DNA from: Artemia franciscana | Taxonomy: Eukaryota > Arthropoda > Branchiopoda > Anostraca > Artemiidae | Direction of reading: 5' to 3' | Length of the DNA: 64,000 nt | Assembly: GCF_032884065.1 (NCBI RefSeq) | Contig: NW_027063134.1 | Location: 24,348 to 88,347, forward strand | In this document: piece after piece, positions 23,101 to 36,194 of the stretch | How positions within the stretch are numbered: position 1 is the first letter of the stretch | Layout: each line of letters opens with the position of its first letter | The notes under the pieces: model-generated | Database searches by the model: none | The model's input: only the letters and a program-made list of their open reading frames with translations | Told to the model about the DNA's origin: nothing | Made by a program: the position numbers and the translations under genes

Positions 23101-24498
23101 CTACTAACAGCAACATTAAAAACGATAACACTAGCACTACTTACAACAGATATATTAACATATGCCTTTTAATCAGTTGAACATCCTCCTCACCAAGTTT
23201 CTGGAAGTTTCAACTTATTACAATTATCCATTGCTATGACATGGTGATAGGATCTTTTAAATACCTATCGATATTTAAGTTTCATATTCAATTTAAAAAC
23301 ATTAGCTATTTTGATTAAGCATGGGCACTAATCTTTTTTTTTTAGGAAATAAAAAAAATATAGCACTTTAAATAGCACTAAAATAAGCACTTTATTTTTT
23401 TTAAGTAGCACTTTAAATAACACATAAAAATAATAGCACTTTAACGAAAACGCACTTTTCGGATCCAGATCCGAAAACGTTACTAATACGGCCCTTTTCT
23501 CACAAAAAGACTATTTTTTATAATGAAAGAAAAAAATCTTTTATATACACAAGCTTTTCTATCTTTTTTGGGAGGAAGGGGGGAGTTATTTCCTTCCTTT
23601 TTCTTTTCTTTTTTTAATTTCCTTTCGTGAACATCTTAATGGAAAACTTGTATTTTCTCATAATTGAAGATATTACGAATGTCTAAGAATGTTACATGCT
23701 TGCTGCTTCGATGAATGTCAGTGAAACGGAAAACTGTTTGTTTTCATGGAGAAACAGAGACTGCTATTGCTAATCAGCAATTTCTTTTAAATTGTCTGAA
23801 TATGAATCTCCCCAAAGCCCCAGCCATAGGGTGCATGTCCAACTCATTACCCGCCAAAACGTTTCCCTGATCATTTTTAAAATAATACCAAGAGAGCCAC
23901 CTTCCTATCCATATCTTGCTATTAAAATTACCCTCTACAAGTCTATATGTAAAATTGGGTCATCAAAGAGGAAGTAAAACAAACAAAACAGTTGCGCTTA
24001 ACAATTCTGAAAAATTCCCCCGAGAAAATTTCCCTTGGAAAGTTCACCGCCAGAAACTTTCCTCATCACAGAAAACTTTTGCCCTGCCAATAATCACCCA
24101 AAATATGTCAGTAAAGTCCCCCTTCCTCCCGAAAAAACTCTATATGTAAAGAAATGACAAATTAAGCAACTTATAGCCGTTTTCCCAAGGGTCGTGGAGG
24201 AATATTGACAAATTCCCACAGTGTAAAACTTCCTTTAAAAAGTTCACTTCGTGAAACTTCCCTCTCCATGGACATTTCTTCGCCTTGGAATATCTCCTAA
24301 GCAGAAAATTTGTCCCCCCACATGCAGACTTCCTAATGAAAATTACATTTAGTGTTTCTTAACTTTGTTTAATCTTTCCAGCTTTGCATGCTATTTTTTA
24401 CTAACTGCAAATAACTAATGCGATATTTTTATCCAAATTTGTAAGGTTGAGCGGCAACTTTGTAAGGGCAGGAACACACTTTATTCCATTCCCTCTTG

Positions 24499-24532
<34 letters not shown>

Positions 24533-24764
24533 GGAAAATACCAACAATTATTTATCTAAACAATGCTATATGCGAGAAAACAAATTTTATTCAAAAATGA
24601 AAGAAAAAAAATGAATACAATAAAGTAGAAACATTTCTTCCTTTGCATAAGTCTCTTAAGAAAACGCAGCTGATGATGAAAAGAACCAAAATATATATGA
24701 CATTGGGAAAAAAAAACAACAAAACAAAATATAAATAACTATTAAATACATTTACATACAATCC
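20175..24764. other. Noncoding part of T2
   Basis: Same content as 11308-15876: Rep-X fragment, AGCACTTTAAA repeats, the 22-bp palindrome, TTCCC-rich sequence, and an A tract of about 27 near 24502. One position that could have been an exon (after CACCTCAG, T1 13938) acquires a stop here, arguing against coding. Confidence 0.5.
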
Positions 24765-25337
24765 TCACAACATACAATCCTCACATTTACATATATACAT
24801 ACTATCCTCACCACAATAGTAGTGAGAATTCTTTTGGAAAGAAAAACCCGTGAAAAAGGAACATCCATATGCGGAATGATCCCTTATATCTTCAACTATC
24901 GTCTTACATACCCTGCACTGGAATCCGGTACCCATGTACCAAGTGCGGTCATCCCTGTTTAGACACATCCTCGTACACACCCTGAATGACGGGAATGACG
25001 TTTTTTTGGTCCCAGAGCTATCAGAAGTCCTAGAGCTATCAGAAGTGCCAGAGCTATCAGAAGTGCCAGAGGTTGTACTAAAGCTATAAACGTTATAATT
25101 CTCACGTTTTTCGTCATCAACAAGAACCTCATAAGCTTTTAAAATCTCTTGAAAACGGTTTGTGGCTTCTTTCTCATTGTTCCGGTTTTTGTCAGGATGC
25201 CATCTCATAGCTAAAAAACGGTACGACTTTCTTATTTCTGCCTTAATTTCCTTTGCCTTCATACCTGTCATTTTTTTTCTATTTAACTTTAGCACAGTAT
25301 AATAGTCGGTTTTCTTAGCTTCTATTCGCCTTGACAT
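24765..25337 (-). CDS. Small J-domain (DnaJ/HSP40-like) zinc-ribbon protein, T2 copy
   Basis: 190 residues, paralogue of the T1 protein. The J domain keeps HPD (RWHPDKNRNNE) with only conservative changes (M15V, V to I, S to N). The C-terminal half diverges: the first CRVC becomes FRVC with a one-residue insertion before it (SFPSFRVC), RKIFLN becomes TRMCLN, DLTWY becomes DRTWY, SADEC becomes SAYGC, and several F become Y or A become G. The second CRVC and the terminal CKCEDC are kept. The frame is fully open, so both copies appear functional. All differences I can see change the protein, while the promoter and 5' flank are practically identical. Confidence 0.85.
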   Translation of the reverse strand: MSRRIEAKKTDYYTVLKLNRKKMTGMKAKEIKAEIRKSYRFLAMRWHPDKNRNNEKEATNRFQEILKAYEVLVDDEKRENYNVYSFSTTSGTSDSSGTSDSSRTSDSSGTKKTSFPSFRVCTRMCLNRDDRTWYMGTGFQCRVCKTIVEDIRDHSAYGCSFFTGFSFQKNSHYYCGEDSMYICKCEDCML

Positions 25338-25394
25338 GATATGAATTTCTTAAAGTTTTGTCTAATCTGACTCCTAGTGTTGCAGTTTTAGTAC

Positions 25395-25522
25395 TGAGGC
25401 TGAACAATGCGCTGCTTTTATTTATACTATGAATGACGTCATCGAGTTTTTACATAGTCACGAGTCTAAGACTTTCACACGTCACGAGTTTAAGACTACA
25501 ATATTATTTAGATGTGACGTCA
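25395..25522 (-). promoter_or_regulatory. DnaJ promoter, T2: CRE sites, TATA box, TCAGT initiator
   Basis: Identical arrangement to T1: TGACGTCA at 25515-25522 and 25434-25441, TATAAATA at 25419-25426, initiator A at 25395, plus the doubled TCACGAGTYTAAGACT. Conservation is uninformative on its own because the whole flank is duplicated. Confidence 0.68.
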
Positions 25523-27063
<1,541 letters not shown>

Positions 27064-28160
27064 ATGTCGAAACCAAAAAACTATTGTCCCGAGTGCCGAC
27101 TGCTGGTAACCACAAATTCTGTCCAATGCGTGTCAGGATGCGGCCGTTGGCACCATGCGGGCGTTAATAAATGCACCCAAATCGGACTAAAGGACCATTC
27201 CGGCGAATGGTTATGCATGGAATGTCTTGCAAAAGAAATACCCTTGACTCCGAAGTGGCAACCATCTCAACCCCCACAAAAGCCTAGTCCAAAGAGACCT
27301 GTAAGAGGAAGTGGAATCGGCACCTCTTCACCACAAATTATTACGGGACCTAAAACTAACTCTGATATATCGAAAGGGACTAAGCCATCTGCGGTAAGTG
27401 TAGACATTCCCAACTATGATTCCGAAACAATCCGTCTAAGTGAGAAAATTAAGACCCTGGATGCAAGTTTATTGGCATGTCAAGCAGAAAATCTAGACAT
27501 CCGGACAAATCACTCAATGTTTGTGTCAGAAATGGAGGAAAAGAACAATCAAATTAAACTGTTGACAGGCCATTTGGAGGTTAAAGACTTTCTTATAGCT
27601 CAGCTGAAACAAGAACTCTCGGTGGCTATCGAAACCCGCCCTCGTGACCCTTCGCAAATCTCCCGTGACCAAGTTACCCAGTCAACGCAAACGGACAAAG
27701 ATATCTCTGTTGCTAACCGAAATGCACCCATTGATATTAAAGTGCAAAAAATAACATCTAGCACAAGCTTAGCCCACGACTGTGCGATCTTGTCAGACGA
27801 AATGAATCCTAGTGATACGTTATCAACTAGTGCAAATGCACCCCTTCCGACGCTCGTAGAGAAAAGCTAAAGAACTTGGCAATCTATCAAAAGAAAGTAC
27901 TTGACGCAAATCAGACGGCTAGTAGGATCGCTGTTTTTTTTACGAGTCCATTTTTTTAATCTTTTTTTTTTTCTGTTGATAGTAGGCTATATAAACAAGG
28001 GAACGCTAATGTCTCGCTACTTGGCGTTCATCTCGGAACACTACGTACACCGCACAGTTCCTCCACGCTTGACATAGTCCCCAGAACACTAGAGTCGGCT
28101 CCACTACGTTTGGCAGGCGCCACTGGTGTAAGCTGCACGATTTATGATTGTTATGATATA
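27064..28160 (+). pseudogene. LINE-A ORF1 (PHD finger, coiled coil), T2 copy
   Basis: The first 268 codons are open: PHD finger at residues 7-55 (YCPEC ... CVSGC ... WHHAG ... CTQIG ... CMEC), Pro/Lys/Ser linker (about 60-110), and a coiled coil (about 125-185: SEKIKTLDASLLACQAEN, EEKNNQIKLLTGHLEVKDF). The frame stops at 27870, but one frame over the sequence goes on sensibly as ARREKLKNLAIYQKKVLDAN (from about 27854). After a T-rich slip it continues as GNANVSLLGVHLGTLRTPHS and LESAPLRLAGATGVS to about 28150. The true ORF1 was therefore longer (about 360 residues) and is broken by two frameshifts. Its role would be RNA binding and chaperone in the retrotransposition particle. Confidence 0.75.
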
Positions 28161-28956
28161 TAGCAATCTATCTTTTTTTAAATTGCTTTTTTTTAAATAT
28201 TAATCTTTTTTTAAATTGCTGGTTTTAAATTTTTAATTGCTGGTTTTAAATTTTTAATTGCTGGTTTTAATTTTTTTTAAATTAGTCAATTACTTGTTCT
28301 CAACCATTTAGCGCTGGTGGATTTTCTTAAAACCTGACTCTTTTTCAACGACGGTAGTTGTCCCATTGACACGAAGTGTCATCTTTTTCTTTCACCGTAT
28401 ACTTATATACAAATATACACTTGCAGTAATCCCAATGCGCAATTTCCGTCGATAGTAATTTTTTTTTCACTTTTGTGTTAGCCAGTTCACAATCTAGAAC
28501 TTGGATTTAAAATGAGACAATAACCGGTTTATTGCTGTTTGTATAAGGAGACAACATTATTAGCTTCGGCTCAGTGGATCACTACATTGTAGTTATATTT
28601 AAAAAAAAAAAATTTAAATTGGTATTTTGGTTAGGTTAGGTCAGTGGTGTCGTATTTTGGTTAGGTTAGGTCAGTGGTGTCTTTGAGGGGGGAGAGAGGT
28701 AAGGGGGTAGTTGCCCCCTCAATAATTCGGAAAAAATCGTAATTATTAAGTAGCTTTAAAACTGTTACTGGTTTTAAGTGTAAAATTTACTCTTTACCAT
28801 CAGAGAATGTGTTTTCGCTCATTTCACTCCTGACTTTCGGAAAACAAGAGGGTTGTTCGGAAAACAAGTTCCCCCTCCCTGAATACCCCTACTTTAGTAT
28901 CCCCTTTTAGTTTCCATCCCCCTGCCATACAAACTTTTCCTCCACCTTTTCCCACC
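28161..28956 (+). other. LINE-A spacer with short tandem repeats
   Basis: It has three copies of an AATTGCTGGTTTTAAATTTTT unit (about 28200-28275) marking the inner edge of the inverted repeat. A 28-bp unit ATTTTGGTTAGGTTAGGTCA followed by GTGGTGT is present twice (28630-28685). No protein was recognised. Confidence 0.55.
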
Positions 28957-31900
28957 ATGCATTGTAACAAATATTGTAGTTTTGCCCATGCACCGAAAGT
29001 AGATGATGTTAATTCTACTCCCTGGGGCCCTGTTCCAGTGTCCCTGTCCAAAGATAAAAATTGTAAGAGCCACTCATCTCCCTTCTGCCGTCCGTTTTTA
29101 GTGCACCGCACTCAAGCAAATATTTCTCATCAAAGTTCATCAGGCACAGCTCAAAAATTGATAAACCCTTCCCGATCCCGAATTCTCCTCCCTTATCCTT
29201 TGCCATCTCCTCCCCCTCCCTGCCTACAGAAGTCTTATTTCCTCCCCCCTCATAGTATGCTACCCTACACCCTCCCTACTCTGCCACAAACCAGCAATTT
29301 CTTGACGGATATGAATCACTATTACCAACCAGGTCCCCTTTCCCAGTACCTTACGAATCGCCACCCCCAGCCCATTCGTTTTATCCCTCGTGCCTACCCT
29401 GTCAACGTGACTCAGGTCTGAGACTTTTTAATTGTCTTATAATGAATCTTAATTGTTCTCCTCGTGATTCATCCATATCATTGCCTGTCCCCCCACCCCG
29501 GAATCCCCATGAAAAATCCTTCTCTTACTCTAATAATTCATCTATCGATGTTGACCCTAATAGTCATCCCATAAACGTCAAATGTGCTCCCTTGGTCCCT
29601 TGTTCAGACTACATTAATCTGGCCCCCACTAAGAATCCCACCCCACCCCCTGTACCGATTTTTAATTTAAATAAAGTAAAGTGTAAAAATGGTACCTTTG
29701 CAGGTCATTTTAAATTTCCCACACTTTTGTTAAGCAACGCTGAAAGTCTTAATTTTGAAAAACTTAATGAATTAGACTCCTTTTCTAAAATATATAGATC
29801 AGACATAATCGCTATTACTGAAGTACACGCTCAAAATACACACATGTTAAAAATGAATAATTTCACCCAGTTTATTAAACTCAGACCCAAAACCCACCCT
29901 CTGGGTAAGAAAGGGGGTGGAATTCTTTTCTTTGTCCGTAATGATTTTTATCCTTCAGAAATATTAGCTCCTTGTCTTAATCCCTTTGATCAAATTTTGT
30001 GGGTTTGTATTCGACCTAAGGTCTTACTACGTCCTTTCAATTTGAAGGTCCTGTATTGTTTTTACTACTCTCCTGGGCAGAGAGCGGCTGAAAAATTAAT
30101 TTTATTGAGAAATTGCATAGCGGTGCCGACTATGTACTATCTAAATACCCAAATACTGGAATTTTCCTCTTGGGTGATGCAAATGAATTAAAACTTGAGT
30201 CTACATGTAATACTTTTAGTCTAAAACAAATTGTAAAAGTCCCTACTACCAAAGGCAATTCTACTCTTGATTTAATATGCACCAATATGTCAAATTTCTA
30301 CAGACCCGTCACCATTCTTCCCCCTCTCGGAGGTAGTTACAACATTAGCCTACTCCTATCTCCACTAGATACAGTTAAACATTCCTTTATTATTGCTGTA
30401 ACCGTCTTTAGACCTCAAATTTACTCAGGACTCTACAATTTTGGCTCTTGGATCACTGGTGAAAATTGGTCCCCTGTGTACCAAACAAATGATGTCGACT
30501 TCAAGGCTTTATCCCTCCAAAATTTATTGAGGAGTAATTATGAAGCCCATTTTCCGGTGAAAAAAAATTAAAATATGCTCTACCGATAAACCTTACATTG
30601 CTGCGACTTTTAAAAAACTAATAAGGAAAAAAAATCAATTTGTTCAAGCAAGGACATATCACAAAGGCTAATGATCTAAGAAAGTTCCTGAAGAGAAAAT
30701 TGAGAAAGGCAGCTTGTGGGTATTACAACAGTAAGGTTAAGGATTTGTATTCTAACAAACCCAAACAATGGTAAAGGAAAATTAAACAGATTTGTGGAAA
30801 AGACCCTGTTGAAGTTAATTTTCATCTCTCTGAGCCCCCTTACAAGATAACCAACGATTTGAACCTGCATCTTGCGTCCATAGTACAAAATCTTCCCCCT
30901 TTCACTGGCTCAGGTCAAACTATTCCTCCCTCCACCTCTTTCCCCCCAATTTCTCCCTCTGATGTAATAAATAAAATCCAAAAGCTCAAAAAATCAAGTA
31001 CTTGCCCATTAGACATCCCAATTGACTTCATTAAAGCCTTTTCAGACACAATTGCTGGACCTTTGTCTGATATTTTTAACCAAATTACAAAATCTGGTAA
31101 ATTCCCAAGTTGCTGGAAACTAGGTTTTATAATACCCATCCCAAAGAAATCTTCCAGTCTGACTATAACCAACAAGCGTCCTATTACACTCACTCCATTT
31201 TTTTCTAAACTTTACGAAGGGTTCCTTTGGGACTGGCTTAAAATTAAAATTTTACCACGCATTGACATCCGACAGTTTGGTAATTTAAGAAAAAACCTCC
31301 ACCACCCATTACCTTGTACACTTGATTCACACGATCCTAAGTGAACTAGAGAAACTAAATGTTTGGCTAAACCTGGTTTTAGTCGATTTCCAAAAAGCGT
31401 TTGACTTAGTTGACCACACTTTCCTAATTCGTCTACTGCATGATAACTTTGAAATTGACCCACTTTTAGTAAGTATTGTTATATCGTTACTTTCAGACAG
31501 ATCACAAGTTGTAAAATACAAAAATACCTTCTCTAACCCCCTCCCTAGGTACTGTGGAATACCTCAAGGAACCTTATTGGGACCACTATTATTTCTTCCA
31601 TGATTAACGAAATTGGCAAGGAATTCCCCCAAAGATGGAAATATGTGGATCACTTGTCGATCCTTGAAGTATGTCATAGGAATATTAAATTGACCCCGTT
31701 GAAATCCTAACCCAAGGTTCGGATGAATCTAAGAATCTAAATATGACAGTAAATCCCACCAAATCACAGATAATGACAATCAACTTCTTGAAATCTACTC
31801 CTGCTTTTTGCGATCCGATCCCAAGCGAAATACTAGTAAAACATGTTAAGGTTCTTGGTGTCACAATTTCTAATGATCTTAAGTGGGACACACATGTTTC

Positions 31901-32468
31901 CAACATTGTTAAACAAGCAAATGTTTCACTATCCATTTTTAAGCTACTAAACAAATTTAATTGTACTAAGATACATTCCCTCCGTGTTTACTTATCCTTT
32001 ATCAGGCCGTTATTGGAATATGCATGTCCGGTCTGGCATTGGCAACTTTCAAATGAACTTAGTGACAAAATCGAGTTGGTCCAAAAGCGTTCGCTCAGGA
32101 TCCTTTACAAAGAAGGCAAAATTCCATACTCCTTCCTCCTTAAAGCTGCACGCATAACCACCTTAAAAGAAAGGAGGGAAAAAATTTGCCTGCTTTTCGC
32201 TAAATCAGTCATTTCCAATCCCCGTACTGAGGACTTACTCCCTGATTTTCACAATCCCATTAGACTCCGACTCCCCCGGTCAGCCTCCTTAGCTATCCCA
32301 ACTTACTCTCCGATCCATGCTGTTACAGAAAGGTTTCACAAAAGTTTTATACCCTTTATTCTGGAATACCTTAATAATAATTCGTTATTATGTACTTGCC
32401 AAATTCGCCTTTTCCTCTATTGCCGTTTTTATTCTTTTTTTATTTACTGCAATGTTTTCGTATTTTAA
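28957..32468 (+). pseudogene. LINE-A ORF2: endonuclease and reverse transcriptase
   Basis: A proline-rich leader (28957-29690) precedes the endonuclease: LLLSNAESLNFEKLNELDSF, then ITEVHAQ with the catalytic Glu, GGGILFFVRNDF, and after a frameshift near 30110 GIFLLGDANELK and GGSYNIS, where active enzymes have SDHN. Reverse transcriptase: KLKKSSTCPLDIPIDFIKAF (about 30985), WKLGFIIPIPKK, KRPITLTPFFSKLYEGF, frameshift near 31310, LVDFQKAFDLVDH (31380-31420), GIPQGTLLGPLLF (about 31558-31596), then RWKYVDHLSILEVC, where the catalytic YVDD is YVDH. The connection region VKVLGVTISNDLKWDTHVSN and the C-terminus end near 32468. The product would nick the target and prime reverse transcription; it cannot do so now. 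Confidence 0.85.
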
Positions 32469-32655
32469 TTGTTAAGTTTACTGATTTGCCCTTTATCTTT
32501 GATGATTTTGCTTTTTAATTCCTTTTAATTTTAAGTGATTGACTTAATGTACTGTTTTGAACTTTTTTTTTCTTAGCTTTTACTAACATATAAAGCGGAT
32601 TCGGCTCTATAGAGCCTGTGATAGCCTTTTGAAAATAAATATTATCTTATCTTGT

Positions 32656-33390
32656 CTCTTACTTGTGGATAGATGCTAACAAACTTGTAATCAATGTCGA
32701 AAAATCTTGCATCCTATTATTTTCTAGGGTAGGAACCCTTCACCCGGAAATAACAGGAATTGCGACGTCTCTTAGAAAGGTTCGACTAACAGCAAACGGA
32801 TTTACAAAATATTTAGGATTAAGAGTGAATAAAAACTTTTCTTTGCTTCCCCCCATCCATGCTGTAGAACTAAAGCATTCAAAGAATCTGAGCATCATGA
32901 AGAAACTGAAGAACACATTCCCATTTATAACTCTTACCCTTCTCTACAATTCGCTCATCAAACCCCATTTACTGTATCGCGCAATGGCATGGCAGTCGAC
33001 GTTCAAATCCAATCTGAAAAAATTGGATTCCATTTACAAGAATGCCCTGAAGATCATTAAACACACAGATGATTATCTCTCGCTGAAATCGCTGTTTGAG
33101 CTTTCCTGCTTGGATTTTACTTTCTGATTCTTCTCCAGCTTGCTTCCACTGCCTTTTAGGAATCTATTCTGTTTGGTAGTCAAACAGCATCTTCAATTAC
33201 AAGACTATCTGCACAGATTTATATTCGACATACGCCAACAGTGAGGCCAGATTTTTCGCCTGACATCGTCTGCGCTAAGGCTTACAATACCATTTCACTT
33301 GAACCGAGAGGTAGGAGCTCTCTTGGTTCTTTCAAAAAGAGACTAAAAAAAATATCTTGTTTTGAAATAAGTTACATTGAATGACGAATT
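32656..33390 (+). pseudogene. LINE-B reverse transcriptase 3' part
   Basis: Directly after the LINE-A tail: WIDANKLVINVEKSCILLFS, then FTKYLGLRVNKNFSLLPPIH, LTLLYNSLIKPHLLYRAMAW and YKNALKIIKHTDDYLSLKSL. After a stop at 33125 comes SLEPRGRSSLGSFKKRLKK, the usual tail of LINE ORF2. It begins downstream of the palm motif, so it is a 5'-truncated copy or the remainder of an element into which LINE-A inserted. It is distinct in sequence from LINE-A. Confidence 0.75.
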
Positions 33391-33616
33391 TAAACAGGTA
33401 AGATATTTTGGTCATTATTGAGTATTTTATTAATATTTCTTTTTTTAGTAGAGATTAGAGTGGTTTGCTCGTGGATGAAATGGTAGGAACTTACAAGGAT
33501 AATATTGAAGGTAGACGCCATGGTTGTACCAAGGAGTGAAGGAAGAGCCATAGTGCGTAATAAGTTTTGAGGCGATAAGGGAATCAGTGGTGTTATATTT
33601 TTTTTATTAAACCCGA
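33391..33616. other. Linker between LINE-B and the short Helitron
   Basis: AT-rich, shared with the left arm (about 8506-8720 inverted). No gene or known repeat was recognised. Confidence 0.4.
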
Positions 33617-34353
33617 GTGTGTGTCGAGTGACGTCATGTTTGTGTGTCGACTGACGTCATGAAGTTAGTTGTCGTCATGTTTGTTATGACGATGACGTCA
33701 TTAAAGGTATTTAAGACATACATTCACGGAAAAATGTTTAATTGTAAAATGACTGAAGAACCTACAATGGCAACAGCCGAGGAAGCTGCTCAAAGAGTCT
33801 ATGCCAAAAAACTTGCTGCTGATAGAGAAAGTAAGAAAAGAAAGCGTGCATTCGAATAGAAATTACAGACCGGGACACTGGGACACAAATGACGACCGGG
33901 ACACAGGGAATATAAATGACGACCGGGACACTCAAAGAGAAATTACAAACTGGGACACCGGGACACAAATGACGACCGGGACACAGGGAATATAAATAAC
34001 GACCGGAACAGAAGGACACATCATTAGAATAATGAGGTATAGATGTGAATACGGATTGTTTTTCCCATGGACAATTATATGTTGCATGTTCAAGAATCAG
34101 TAAACCTGACTATCTATTTATATGCACAGACAATGGGACAGCGAAGAATGTTGTATATTCGCATGTTTTACGTAGTTAAAAACATACATTTATATCTATC
34201 TCTATTCATAGGTGGGACACAGGGACACAACTACAATGGGGCGTAACTAATATGGCGCGTAACGACTTACACGCGTGGGGGGAGGCCTCGGGGGGCGCGA
34301 AGGGCCCCATCAACTAGGTGTTGGGGTGGTGCAAAGTGCCACCCCAACAGCTA

Positions 34354-34354
<1 letters not shown>
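33617..34354 (+). mobile_element. Non-autonomous Helitron, right-arm copy
   Basis: Mirror of 7847-8505, ending in TTGGGGTGG, a short loop, CCACCCCAA and CAGCTAG at 34351-34354, followed by the T of an (AT)n tract. Its interior holds an extra repeat of the GGGACACAAATGACGACCGG phrase (33889-34005), making it about 80 bases longer than the left copy. Confidence 0.75.

Positions 34355-34392
<38 letters not shown>
34355..34392. repeat. (AT)n microsatellite, right arm
   Basis: About 38 bases of TA dinucleotide; the left-arm counterpart has about 74. Confidence 0.95.
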
Positions 34393-34397
<5 letters not shown>

Positions 34398-35563
34398 GTT
34401 GTCTGTGTGTGTGTGGGTCTGTCGGGTGACGTCATGTTTGTGTGTTAACTGACGTCATGTTTTTGACTGACGAAATTACAGACCGGGACATCGGGACACA
34501 AATGACGACCGGGACACAGCCACATCTATCTTCTATATATATAACAATAAATTGTCTGTGGATGTGTCTGTCTGTCGTGTTGACTGACGTCATGAAGCTA
34601 GTTGTCGTCATTTTTTTTATGACGGTGACGTCATTAAAGATATTTAAGACATGCGTTCACGTAGAAATCTATTAATGTTTAACTTTAAAATGACTGATGA
34701 ACTTACAATGGCAACAGCCGAAGAAGATGCTCAAAGAGTCTATGCCAAAAAACTTGCTGCTGATAGAGAAAGTTAGAAAAGAAAGCGTGCCGAGGAATCA
34801 AAAGAACAGCAAGAAAACAGACTTGAGGCTGATAGAGAAAGTAAGAAAAGAAAGCGTGCCGAGGAATCAAAAGAAAAGCAAGGAAACAGGCTTGAGGCTG
34901 ATAGAGAAAGAAAGAACAGAAAGCGTGCCGAGGAACTACCAGAGCAACGCGAAACCAGACTTGCTGCTAAAAGAGAAAGTGAAAAAAGAAGGCATGCCAA
35001 GGAACTACCAGAGCAACATGAAACCAGACTTGCTGCTAAAAGAGAAAGTGAAAAAAGAAGGCGTGCTGAGGAATCACAAGAACAGCAAGAAATCAGGCTT
35101 GCTGCTGATAGAGAAAGTAAGAAAAGAAAGCGTGCCGAGGAATCAGAGCAACCTGAAAGTTATCGCCTGGCATTCAGGTACAGCCCAGTCGATGATTATA
35201 GCTTGAGTAGATGTGTTCAAATCGGGACTATGTCTAAAATTTGTCCCTATTGCAAGGCCTTGAAATTCAATGGTGAAACAATGGGAATGTGTTGCGCCTC
35301 AGGAAAAGTTAAACTTCCTCTATTGGCTACACCACCAGAGCCATTGAAGACTTTCCTTACTGGAACTACGTCAGAATCTAAGCGTTTTTTGTCAAAAATC
35401 AGAAAATATAACTCATGTTTCCAAATGACGTCGTTTGGAGCCCAAATCGAAAATCCAGATCAATTTATGTCTACTTTCAAAGTAAAAGGGCAAATTTATC
35501 AGTCGGTGATCAGTTTTTACCTCGAGATATTAATCTTCATAAGCGAAACGCTCAGTTGTTAAG
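34398..35563 (+). mobile_element. Helitron 5' end with truncated RepHel frame, right arm
   Basis: A short Helitron 5' fragment (about 34398-34548) is followed by the 5' end of the large Helitron from about 34552 (TCTGTGGATG). The frame starts at ATG 34690 with the charged KRKRAEE repeats, meets the same TAG at codon 29 (34774-34776) as the left copy, continues through CPYCKALKFNGETMG, has the same frameshift in QIYQSV, and ends at 35563 where homology stops. It lacks the Rep HUH, Y2 and helicase regions. Confidence 0.85.
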
Positions 35564-36194
35564 CAATTAGCCAAGGCAGACAGGATTACTGTTTCAGGGA
35601 TACAGGTATGAAATTATAACCCTAAACCATCTCATAACACGAGAATAGCTTAAATTTTTCTACCCAGCCTATCATTATGCAAAATTAAGATTAAAGGCAT
35701 GATTTTAACTGCTGAACAGTACTAAGCTAATAGACACGACACCCATTTTTGAATATATTAAAATTTTATGCTCTTATCAAGATACAAACGAATTTATACA
35801 CTTAATTTAGTATTCCTAAATGTAAAGAAGCATTGAGAATCATAAACTCTGGAATCCAACCAAATTTGATTCCTTGAATCTAGGGCTGGAGTGATAGAAC
35901 TAGGACCTTAGGGTCCAGGGCTGAAGGTGAGAACTTATGACAGTGGGAGTACCCTTAACCTTAGCCTGCCCTCACGCAAAATTAAGCTTAAAATTTGATT
36001 TGCAAGAAAATTAACATAAGAAGAGAATTTCCATACTAGTTTTAGCAAGTGGAAGAGTTTAGCAAGTGGAAGTGGAAGAGTATGTAGGAAAAATTAAAAA
36101 TCCCTAAGCAGTTTTTGATTGCAAGCTTGCATTACTAATGCCCTGGGATTGAAAAGAGGGTGGCAATGAAAAGACAAACAGGCAAGAAGCTTAC
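35564..36194. other. Noncoding sequence after the right arm
   Basis: No homology to the left Helitron from here on. AT-rich and intron-like, with a short duplicated phrase TTTAGCAAGTGGAAG near 36043-36070. On the minus strand it would be the intron after the NOS-like exon; no terminal HEDI-type exon was found in it. Confidence 0.45.

Larger units (their letters stand above)
27064..32655 (+). mobile_element. LINE-A: CR1-like non-LTR retrotransposon, near full length, inactive
   Basis: In order: PHD-finger ORF1 (27064 to about 28160), a spacer (28160-28950), an apurinic-type endonuclease domain (29700-30400), reverse transcriptase (30860-31660) and the connection region (31743-32468). The 3' end has the palindrome GGCTCTATAGAGCC near 32600 and a tail ATTATCTTATCTTG at about 32642-32655, like the short 3' repeats of CR1/L2 elements. 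PHD in ORF1 plus this domain order supports a CR1-like assignment. Frameshifts near 27850, 30110 and 31310, further stops, and a changed catalytic residue show it is dead. Confidence 0.82.
28253..35563 (-). repeat. Right arm of large inverted repeat
   Basis: Inverted relative to 6585-10385. It contains the 29258-32749 segment that the left arm lacks. The outer edge is CAGTTGTTAAG, after which left and right arms diverge (CAATTAGCC here; AATTGCTGAA in the continuing Helitron on the left). The left arm runs on through the rest of the Helitron while the right arm stops, so the right arm is the end that was copied or broken. Confidence 0.9.

Noticed and set aside
28630-28690. GGTTAGGTTAGG resembling the arthropod telomere repeat TTAGG
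   Set aside because: Only two short runs inside a 28-bp unit present twice, within a LINE-A/inverted-arm segment; no longer TTAGG array, so not telomeric.
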